From contig NZ_JADQDM010000016.1 of assembly GCF_015694525.1 (NCBI RefSeq), positions 1 to 64,000 of the forward strand: a stretch of DNA of 64,000 nucleotides. Reading direction: 5' to 3'. Source of the stretch: Hymenobacter ruricola (GTDB lineage Bacteria; Bacteroidota; Bacteroidia; Cytophagales; Hymenobacteraceae). Made by a program: the position numbers and the translations under genes. Under the pieces are notes generated by a model. It saw nothing but the letters and a program-made list of their open reading frames with translations. It had not been told where the DNA came from and ran no database searches. How positions within the stretch are numbered: position 1 is the first letter of the stretch; every line of letters begins with the position of its first letter. This document shows positions 58,169-64,000 of this stretch, in pieces.

Positions 58169-59413
58169 TTACTTCCCGCCAAACAGCAGCTTGAAATAGA
58201 AGCCCGGCTTGCGCAGCTGCTCGCGCAGGTCCAAATCCATGAACATCATGGAGAGCGTGGCGGCCAGTGTGGGGTTGCTCACGGCGCGGTTGGCCACGAT
58301 GTTGAAGAGGCTGGGGAAGTTGAGCAACCGCTGCATCACGCGGCTCAGGCGCAGCTCCTGGCCGAGGCGGTTGTACACGGCCTTGTCGTAGTTTTTCAGG
58401 AATTCGGGGCTGAAATCGGCTTTTTTCACGGCCTCCACGGCCCAGGTGGCGGCGTGGCGCCCGCTCACCATGGCGTGCGAGATGCCCTCGCCCGAAAACG
58501 GGTCGATGAGCGAGCCGGCGTCGCCGAGCAGGAAATAGTTGGTCCCCGACAGCGCCCGCCGCTTCGAGCCCAGCGGCAGGCCAAAGCCCCGCACCGGCCC
58601 CAGCCGCGTGGCCCCGGCAAAGCGCGGCGCCAGCGTGGGGTGCGTGGCCAGAATCTCGTCGAGGCGCTGGCGCAGGTTGATTTTCTTGGCCGCCACGGTT
58701 TTGGAGAGCATGCCCACGCCCACGTTGGCCTGGCCGTTGGGCAGCGGGAATACCCACAGGTAGCCCGGCAGGAAGTCCTTGATGAAGTGCAGCTCGATGA
58801 AATTATCGGGGCTAAGGCCGCTCACGCCCTCGTAGTAGGTGCGCAGGCCGGCGCAGTGGTGGTCGGGCTCCAGGGCGTGGCCGGCCACTTTGCGGGCAAA
58901 TTCCGACTGGGCGCCGTTGGCCACCAGCAGCAGGCGGCAGGTGGCGATTTCCTGGCCGGCTTTGTCGAATAATTGCCAGCCGCCGTCGGGCAGGCGCTCG
59001 GTGCGGGCCACGTCCACGTTCTCGCGGAAGTCAATTTCGGGCCGCTGCCGCACTTCCTCGACCAGGAAATTATCGAAATCAATGCGCTTGGCGACGTGGC
59101 CGGCGGTGGCGTCCTGGGTCTTGTCGAACTTGGGCTTGAAGGGGATGCTGAGCTGGCGGCCGTTGGGCGCGATGAAGTCGATGCCCCAGCTCGGAATCTG
59201 GCGGGGCGAGGCGGCCAGCTTGGCGTGCAGGCCGGGCTCGATGCGCTTCAACTCGTTGATGACCTTGCCGCTGAGGGCATCGCCGCACACTTTGTCGCGC
59301 GGGAAAGCGGCGCGGTCGAGCAGCAGGCAGGGGTGGCCGGCGTTGGCCAGGTGCAGGGCGGCGGTGGCCCCGCCGGGGCCCGCGCCCAGGATGCAAATGT
59401 CGTGATGGGGCAT
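58169..59413 (-). CDS. Geranylgeranyl-reductase-family FAD oxidoreductase, 414 aa
   Basis: FAD-binding Rossmann motif GAGPGGATAALHLA (residues 10-23), family signature FPRDKVCGDALSG near 37-49, and the second FAD motif LLGDAGSLIDPFSGEGISHA near 300. These place it with geranylgeranyl-reductase-like and digeranylgeranylglycerophospholipid-reductase-like proteins, which reduce isoprenoid double bonds. In Bacteroidetes the likely substrates are menaquinone or carotenoid side chains; this is inference. Start at 59413 (MPHHDICIL) precedes the Rossmann motif directly. Confidence 0.88.
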   Translation of the reverse strand: MPHHDICILGAGPGGATAALHLANAGHPCLLLDRAAFPRDKVCGDALSGKVINELKRIEPGLHAKLAASPRQIPSWGIDFIAPNGRQLSIPFKPKFDKTQDATAGHVAKRIDFDNFLVEEVRQRPEIDFRENVDVARTERLPDGGWQLFDKAGQEIATCRLLLVANGAQSEFARKVAGHALEPDHHCAGLRTYYEGVSGLSPDNFIELHFIKDFLPGYLWVFPLPNGQANVGVGMLSKTVAAKKINLRQRLDEILATHPTLAPRFAGATRLGPVRGFGLPLGSKRRALSGTNYFLLGDAGSLIDPFSGEGISHAMVSGRHAATWAVEAVKKADFSPEFLKNYDKAVYNRLGQELRLSRVMQRLLNFPSLFNIVANRAVSNPTLAATLSMMFMDLDLREQLRKPGFYFKLLFGGK

Positions 59414-59448
59414 AATCTGCGGCGAAGTTAGGCCGCCGTTGCGCGAAC

Positions 59449-59533
59449 GTAGCGCGGACTTTTAGTCCGCGAGCCCGCGGTCAATGGCAGAATCATCTGG
59501 CCGTTCCCTTCGCGGACTGAAAGTCCGCGCTAC
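59449..59533. repeat. Inverted repeat R14 (family D)
   Basis: 24-bp arms, 59449-59472 and 59510-59533, starting GTAGCGCGGACTTTTAGTCC, with one G/A mismatch. Each arm is itself a palindrome (GCGGACTTTTAGTCCGC). It occupies the divergent gap between the reductase and fabG starts, unlike most copies, which lie 3' of genes. Confidence 0.9.
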
Positions 59534-59534
59534 T

Positions 59535-59542
59535 TACCTTCG
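59535..59542 (+). promoter_or_regulatory. -7-like element abutting fabG start
   Basis: TACCTTCG (one base off TAnnTTTG), two bases after repeat R14 and four bases before the fabG ATG. If real, the transcript is nearly leaderless. Confidence 0.25.
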
Positions 59543-59546
59543 CCCC

Positions 59547-60296
59547 ATGACCAACACACTCACCGGAAAAGTGGCCCTCGTGACGGGCGCTTCCAAAGGA
59601 ATTGGCCGCGCCATCGCGGCGCATTTTGCCCAGTTGGGCGCCCAAGTGGCTTTCACCTACCTCTCCTCCGTCGAAAAGGGCCAGGCCCTGGAAACCGAGC
59701 TGTCGGCCGCCGGCACCAAGGTGAAAGGCTACCGCTCCGACGCTTCCGACTATGCCCAGGCCGAAAAACTCATCGACGACGTGGTGGCCGAGTTCGGCAA
59801 GCTCGACATCCTCGTCAACAACGCCGGCATCACGCAGGACGGCCTGCTCATGCGCATGAGCGAGCAGCAGTGGGACCAGGTGCTCAACGTCAACCTCAAG
59901 TCCGTTTTCAACCTCACCAAGGCCGCCACCAAGCCCATGATGCGCGCCAAAAGCGGCAGCATCATCAACATGACCAGCGTGGTGGGCATCAAGGGCAACG
60001 CCGGGCAGGCCAACTACGCCGCCAGCAAGGCCGGCATCATCGGCTTCACCAAATCGGTGGCGCTGGAGCTGGGCTCGCGCAACATCCGCTGCAACGCCGT
60101 GGCGCCGGGCTTCATCGAAACCGAAATGACCGACGCTCTTGACCCCAAGCAGGTGGACGAGTGGCGCAAGGCCATTCCTTTGAAAAGAGGCGGCCGGCCC
60201 GAGGACGTGGCCAAGGCCACGGCCTTTCTGGCGTCGGACGACTCGGCCTACATCACCGGCCAGGTGCTGCAGGTGGACGGCGGAATGCTGACGTAG
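59547..60296 (+). CDS. fabG: 3-oxoacyl-ACP reductase FabG, 249 aa
   Basis: An SDR enzyme reducing 3-oxoacyl-ACP with NADPH in fatty-acid elongation. Cofactor motif TGASKGIG (residues 13-20), NNAG near 90, catalytic Ser-Tyr-Lys as MTSVVGIKG and YAASKAG, and the FabG-typical C-terminus AYITGQVLQVDGGML. Length is standard. The ATG at 59547 fits the family N-terminus. No other fab gene is adjacent. Confidence 0.93.
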   Translation: MTNTLTGKVALVTGASKGIGRAIAAHFAQLGAQVAFTYLSSVEKGQALETELSAAGTKVKGYRSDASDYAQAEKLIDDVVAEFGKLDILVNNAGITQDGLLMRMSEQQWDQVLNVNLKSVFNLTKAATKPMMRAKSGSIINMTSVVGIKGNAGQANYAASKAGIIGFTKSVALELGSRNIRCNAVAPGFIETEMTDALDPKQVDEWRKAIPLKRGGRPEDVAKATAFLASDDSAYITGQVLQVDGGMLT

Positions 60297-60311
60297 CCGA
60301 GCGTTTTTCTC

Positions 60312-60842
60312 CTACAGCTTCGCTTGCTCCTTCCAACGAATCTGAATCAGGCTGTCGTAATCGTTACTCCGTCTTTTGGGAATGGGGTAGAGATAATAAC
60401 AGCCTGATTCCGTTACGAGGGTGAGGTTGCTGTATGGCGTCAAACCGCCAGTCGCCGTCGAGACAAGCCGAAATTGCCCTGGGCTTACATGCAGCAGATG
60501 CAGCGAAAAAGCATCGTCGCCTTTTGCCAGGCAAGCGCGAATGCTGCTTTGCATCACGGAGTCGCTGTAGTGCCGCAACTGTTTATTATGCATTTGTGCC
60601 GCCAATTCCTTTTGAAAATTCAAGGCTCCGACGAATCCCATGTCCGGGAAGCAAGCAATTGTGTTTGATGGTGGCGGCTTGATAACAATTTCTGATGGCA
60701 GGAATTGCAACCCACTTTTTGTCCAGCCATAGCCCGCGCAAATAAACCCGGCTGCAAATCCAAAAATCAACAGCAGCGGAAACGTCACCCACTTAGAAGT
60801 CAACACCTGCAAATACGGTTCTTGTCGGCTTGTTCGTTTCAT
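60312..60842 (-). CDS. Hypothetical membrane-anchored protein, 176 aa
   Basis: One membrane helix near residues 18-40 after a basic N-terminus (MKRTSRQEPYLQV), then a soluble domain of about 130 residues with three cysteines (IACFPDMGF, IRACLAKGDD, SGCYYLYP). No family is recognised. GC is lower than in the flanking genes. Its ATG overlaps an opposing ATG at 60841, and it ends 15 bases from the fabG stop. Confidence 0.6.
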   Translation of the reverse strand: MKRTSRQEPYLQVLTSKWVTFPLLLIFGFAAGFICAGYGWTKSGLQFLPSEIVIKPPPSNTIACFPDMGFVGALNFQKELAAQMHNKQLRHYSDSVMQSSIRACLAKGDDAFSLHLLHVSPGQFRLVSTATGGLTPYSNLTLVTESGCYYLYPIPKRRSNDYDSLIQIRWKEQAKL

Positions 60843-60861
60843 GGGTGGTGAAAGACGTTTT

Positions 60862-61086
60862 ATGAGTTATTTGAAGTGGCTAATTTGGTCAGCAGTAGCA
60901 TCATTTGGCTTGCTCTTATCGGGCTTGGTCTACATTTGGATTGAGGGGCCTTATGCCAAGCAGCGGACCGTAGAACGCCATATTCGCATTTATTCGCATG
61001 CCCCCAATCCGAAAATACCTGCTCCTGCTCACGCTAAGCGCGGTCCTCGTTGCCGTGGCGTTCAAGCCCGTGCGCCGCGCCTATAG
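60862..61086 (+). CDS. Possible small membrane protein, 74 aa (doubtful)
   Basis: MSYLKWLIWSAVASFGLLLS opens a single membrane helix, which looks like real protein, but the last third (SHAPNPKIPAPAHAKRGPRC) overlaps the next gene by 89 bases and looks like a frame shadow. It may be a short gene with a shared 3' end or the remnant of a longer one. A start at 60841 is also possible. Confidence 0.3.
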   Translation: MSYLKWLIWSAVASFGLLLSGLVYIWIEGPYAKQRTVERHIRIYSHAPNPKIPAPAHAKRGPRCRGVQARAPRL

Positions 61087-61663
61087 CTATGCCTTCGGCC
61101 AGATGGCGGCCGACCGCCAGCGGCTGCGCAACGGCGACTTGATTTTCCAAACGTCCAAATCGGAGCAGAGCCTCGCCATTCAGTTGGCCACGCATTCGTC
61201 GTATAGTCATTGCGGCCTGGTTTGCCAGCAGAACGGCGAATGGATGGTTTTGGAAGCCATCCAGCCGGTGAAGTTCACCTCGTTGCGCAAGTGGGTAATT
61301 CGTGGCAAGGGCGACCATTATGTAGTGAAACGCCTCCGCGACGCCGATAAAGCCCTGACGCCACAAGCCTGGCAGCGCATGCTGGCCGCCGGGCAAGCCA
61401 TGCTGGGGCGCGACTACGACCTGGCCTTTGGCTGGTCCAACGACCGGATTTACTGCTCCGAGCTCATCTGGAAAGTGTACGAGCAGGGCCTGGGCCGGCA
61501 AGTGGGCCAACTGCGGCACCTGCGCGATTTCGACCTGAGCAACCCCGTGGTGAAAGCCAAATTGACCGAGCGCTACGGCCGCAACCTGCCGCTGAATGAA
61601 ACCGTCATTTCGCCGGTCAGCATCTTCAACAGCCCCGAACTGGTTACCGTGCTCAGCCGTTAA
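60998..61663 (+). CDS. YiiX/YebB-like NlpC/P60 cysteine peptidase, 221 aa
   Basis: A permuted NlpC/P60 (papain-like) protein. An N-terminal hydrophobic anchor (residues 6-23) is followed by NGDLIFQTS, the His motif SYSHCGLV (His71) and the Cys motif RIYCSELIWKVYE (Cys153), the arrangement of YiiX/DUF830 enzymes, which are amidase or lipid-acyl-acting hydrolases. It is probably exported and works in the envelope. Substrate unknown. Confidence 0.82.
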   Translation: MPPIRKYLLLLTLSAVLVAVAFKPVRRAYSYAFGQMAADRQRLRNGDLIFQTSKSEQSLAIQLATHSSYSHCGLVCQQNGEWMVLEAIQPVKFTSLRKWVIRGKGDHYVVKRLRDADKALTPQAWQRMLAAGQAMLGRDYDLAFGWSNDRIYCSELIWKVYEQGLGRQVGQLRHLRDFDLSNPVVKAKLTERYGRNLPLNETVISPVSIFNSPELVTVLSR

Positions 61664-61707
61664 GCAACAGCCGGCATGCGTACCTTGCCGTTCTCATTCA
61701 TTCCGCC

Positions 61708-61953
61708 ATGTCCACCATCACGCTAACCCTCGACGACGAGTTTATCGCTCAGGCCGAAGCGTATGCTCAACGTATGGGCACCGACTTAGCTACCCTGTTC
61801 ACTACGACCATGCGGCCACTTATTGCCCAGCCCCCACGGCGCCGGCGGCCCATCTCCCCAGCGGTAGCAGCCCTGGCCGGCAGCCTGTCAGTGCCACCGG
61901 ATTTTGACTACAAAACGGCCTTGGGCGATGCGCTGCTGGAAAAGTATTTATGA
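61708..61953 (+). CDS. DUF6364-like antitoxin, 81 aa
   Basis: The N-terminal STITLTLDDEFIAQAEAYAQ is a ribbon-helix-helix DNA-binding motif as found in DUF6364-type antitoxins. The C-terminal half (PISPAVAALAGSLSVPPDFD) is the usual toxin-binding tail. It overlaps the PIN toxin gene by four bases (ATGA, 61950-61953), as expected for a VapBC-like pair, and probably represses its own promoter. Confidence 0.82.
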   Translation: MSTITLTLDDEFIAQAEAYAQRMGTDLATLFTTTMRPLIAQPPRRRRPISPAVAALAGSLSVPPDFDYKTALGDALLEKYL

Positions 61954-62387
61954 GACATTATTTGCTTGACACGAATGTTCTCATTGATTACTTAATTAAC
62001 CGCGAGCCCTTTGGAAGGGATGCCGTTGAGTTGATGGAGGCAGGAGTTAGTGGGGAGGCTCGCTTTTATGTGGCTAGTCTTTCCTTTGCCAATATTGAGT
62101 ACGTTACTCGCAGGCTGACGACCGCCGCGCACGCCCGCCTGTTGCTGGACCGCTTGATGCCGATGGTAGAAATTCTCTCCCTAAATGCGGCCATCATTCG
62201 ACAGACGCTCGACAGCAATTTTACTGATTTCGAGGATGGAATTCAATACTTCACGGCCCTCACCGAGCCCGCCATTGCGGCCATCATCACCCGCGACCCC
62301 AAGGGATTTCGCCGAAGCGCATTGCCTGTACTCTCGGTGGCTGACGCGCTGATTGAATTGGATAACGCCTCCGGACCAGAGCGGTAA
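61950..62387 (+). CDS. PIN-domain toxin (VapC-like), 145 aa
   Basis: A putative site-specific ribonuclease toxin. The first acidic residue is in YLLDTNVLIDYL (Asp7), others in SLSFANIEYVTRR and SNFTDFEDGIQYFTAL, where Asp and Glu complete the metal site, followed by AIITRDPKGFRRSALPVLS. This matches the VapC/PIN fold. Translation is coupled to the DUF6364-like antitoxin. GC is lower than the neighbourhood average, in line with mobile toxin-antitoxin modules. Confidence 0.88.
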   Translation: MRHYLLDTNVLIDYLINREPFGRDAVELMEAGVSGEARFYVASLSFANIEYVTRRLTTAAHARLLLDRLMPMVEILSLNAAIIRQTLDSNFTDFEDGIQYFTALTEPAIAAIITRDPKGFRRSALPVLSVADALIELDNASGPER

Positions 62388-62405
62388 ATTTATTAAACTG
62401 CACTT

Positions 62406-64000
62406 TTGCTGACTACTCAATATTCTTCTTGGTTTATCCTGCTGTGCCTGGCCGTGGGGGCCGGCTACGCCGCTCTGCAGTACTCGGCCAAGGCCCCGTG
62501 GAGCCGGCAGCTGAACTACGCGCTGGCGGCCCTGCGCTTCGCCGTCGTCAGCTTTTTGTGCTACCTGCTGCTGGCGCCGTTCATCAAAACCACCACCGCG
62601 CGCACCGAGGCGCCCACCGTGGTGCTGGCCGTGGATAACTCGCAGTCCGTCGAGCTCTTCACGCCCAAAGACGTGCTGAGCCAGGCCACGGCCGGCCTCG
62701 GTAAGCTGGCCGAAACCTTGCGCGGCCGGGGCTTCGCCGTCGAAACCCGCACCCTGACGGCCATGCCCGGCCGCCCGGCCCGGCTCGATTCGCTGCGCTT
62801 CTCGGCCGCCACCACCGACCTCGACCAGCTCCTCAGCGGCACCCGTGCGGCCTACGACGGCCGCAACCTGGCCGGCGTGGTGCTCGTGTCCGATGGCCTC
62901 GTGAACCAGGGACGCAGCCCCGCTTATTCAGAGTATAGCTTCCCGATTTATGGCGTGGCGGTGGGCGACACCGTGCCCAAAAAGGACCTGCGCCTTACGG
63001 GCCTCACGTACAACCGGGTGGCGTTCAGTGGCAATAAATTTCCCATCGAAGCTGAAATTGGGTTTGAGGGCTACACCGGCGGCACCGCCACCGTGGAACT
63101 GCGCGACGGCAACAAGGTGCTGGACACCCGCCGCGTGGCCCTGCCCGCCGAGCGCCGCCGGGTGCGCGCCAGCTTCCAAATCACGGCGCCCGCGCCGGGC
63201 AAGCGCCGCTACGACGTGCGCGTGGTGCCCCAGCCCGGCGAGTTCACGGAGCTGAACAACCAGCGCACGGCCTTTATTGAAGTCGTGAAGGGCAAGCTGC
63301 GCGTGCTGCTGGCCGGCGCCGCCCCGCACCCGGACCTGAAGGCCCTGCGCGCCGCCATTCTGGCCAACGACAACTTTGATTTGACCATTGCGCTGCCCGG
63401 CGTGGCCCCGCTCCGGGCCGATGCCGACTTCGACGTGGCCATTCTGCACCAATTGCCGGCCAAGGAGGGGCTGGGCAACGAGATTCTGGCCCAGGTGAAG
63501 GCCCGCAAAACACCGGCCTTCTACATCCTGGGGGCGCAGTCGGACCTGGCGGCCTACAACCAGCTCGGGGCCGGGCTCACCATTCAGCCGCGCGGCGCGC
63601 AGACGGATGACGTGACGCCGGTGCCCAACCCCGGCTTCGCCCGCTTCGCCACCGACGAGGAGGCGGCCCGTCGCTTTGCGCAGTACCCGCCCGCGCCGGT
63701 GCCCTTCGGCGACTACCGCCTCGGGGCCGGGGCCGAGGCCGCGCTCTGGCAGCAGGTGGGCCGGGTGGCCACCCAGAAACCGCTGCTGGTATTCGGCGGC
63801 CCGCAGGACCGCCGCCAAGCCACCCTGCTCACCGACGGCAGCTGGCAGTGGCGCCTGCAGGAAGCCGTGGAGCACGACGACCGCCCCGAAGCCTACGACC
63901 GCCTTGTCATTCGCACGCTCCAGCTCCTCACCCAAAACGCCAACAAAAAGCGCCTCGACGTGTACCCCACGCAGGACGCCTTCGGCACCCAGGACGACGT
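62406..64000 (+). CDS. VWA-like membrane protein, truncated by window end
   Basis: The frame is open from a TTG at 62406 (codon 2 CTG) to the window edge, at least 531 residues. Two hydrophobic segments (about 8-25 and 37-60) resemble the N-terminal hairpin of BatA-like proteins. A von Willebrand-like region follows, with TVVLAVDNSQSVELF (the D-x-S-x-S site reads DNSQS) and GVVLVSDGLVNQG. The next ~300 residues are beta-rich (YDVRVVPQPGEFTELNNQRT). No ATG is available near the start; TTG is inferred. It begins 18 bases after the toxin gene. Confidence 0.7.
   Translation, partial: MLTTQYSSWFILLCLAVGAGYAALQYSAKAPWSRQLNYALAALRFAVVSFLCYLLLAPFIKTTTARTEAPTVVLAVDNSQSVELFTPKDVLSQATAGLGKLAETLRGRGFAVETRTLTAMPGRPARLDSLRFSAATTDLDQLLSGTRAAYDGRNLAGVVLVSDGLVNQGRSPAYSEYSFPIYGVAVGDTVPKKDLRLTGLTYNRVAFSGNKFPIEAEIGFEGYTGGTATVELRDGNKVLDTRRVALPAERRRVRASFQITAPAPGKRRYDVRVVPQPGEFTELNNQRTAFIEVVKGKLRVLLAGAAPHPDLKALRAAILANDNFDLTIALPGVAPLRADADFDVAILHQLPAKEGLGNEILAQVKARKTPAFYILGAQSDLAAYNQLGAGLTIQPRGAQTDDVTPVPNPGFARFATDEEAARRFAQYPPAPVPFGDYRLGAGAEAALWQQVGRVATQKPLLVFGGPQDRRQATLLTDGSWQWRLQEAVEHDDRPEAYDRLVIRTLQLLTQNANKKRLDVYPTQDAFGTQDD

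Noticed and set aside
6064..59533. The interspersed repeats as a CRISPR array or phage attachment sites
   Set aside because: They are single palindromic units far apart in different gaps, without regular spacers, cas genes, integrases or flanking direct repeats.
60862..61663. A frameshift joining the small membrane frame to the YiiX-like gene
   Set aside because: The YiiX-like protein has its own ATG and its own hydrophobic anchor, so no broken longer gene is required.

Overview
The window looks like a chromosomal segment of a high-GC member of the Bacteroidetes, most probably Hymenobacter or a close relative (Hymenobacteraceae, Cytophagales). The grounds are a type IX secretion (T9SS) C-terminal sorting domain, a TonB-dependent receptor with an N-terminal carboxypeptidase-regulatory-like domain followed by a DUF4249 lipoprotein, TPR-type sensor kinases, TAnnTTTG promoter elements, and a base composition well above 60% GC in most genes. 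No rRNA, tRNA, CRISPR array or transposase was found.

Layout. 0.1-6 kb: small secreted or membrane proteins, a polyketide-cyclase-like protein, an AraC regulator with a short-chain dehydrogenase, and a lactonase. 6-11 kb: an AI-2E family transporter, a B12-binding light-sensor-like protein without a DNA-binding domain, and two divergent small paralogs. 10.9-17.6 kb: a compact cluster of S-adenosylmethionine decarboxylase, a zinc-ribbon DUF4178 membrane protein, a 66-aa membrane protein, DUF350, a membrane-fused aminopropyltransferase, a Tat-exported flavin amine oxidase and a polytopic membrane protein. It reads as a polyamine-like pathway at the membrane and is the best candidate here for an incompletely described system. 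17.7-25 kb: an OmpA-family fusion protein, then two paralogous sensor kinases and one LuxR-type response regulator. 25-32 kb: two amidohydrolase-family proteins with degenerate metal sites, a DUF2945 protein and an amino-acid permease. 32-37 kb: tandem Spy-like proteins, a T9SS cargo, a metallo-beta-lactamase/rhodanese protein and an AT-rich metallophosphoesterase that looks acquired. 37-43 kb: sbcD-sbcC and an HNH protein. 43-62 kb: thioredoxin, TonB receptor plus DUF4249, purine nucleoside phosphorylase, SppA, RarA, a GT39 glycosyltransferase, an EamA transporter, a TonB-C protein, LpdA, a TPR lipoprotein, a geranylgeranyl-reductase-like flavoprotein, FabG and a YiiX-like peptidase. The right edge holds a DUF6364-like/PIN toxin-antitoxin pair and a truncated von Willebrand-like membrane protein.

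The intergenic gaps carry at least fifteen long inverted repeats, never inside a gene body and one per gap. Three sequence families share the terminal motif GTCAT-n-n-n-GAGC and a conserved loop. One copy is nested inside another, two are chimeric, and one supplies the stop codons of two converging genes. These hairpins and the polyamine-like cluster are the two things most worth following up.
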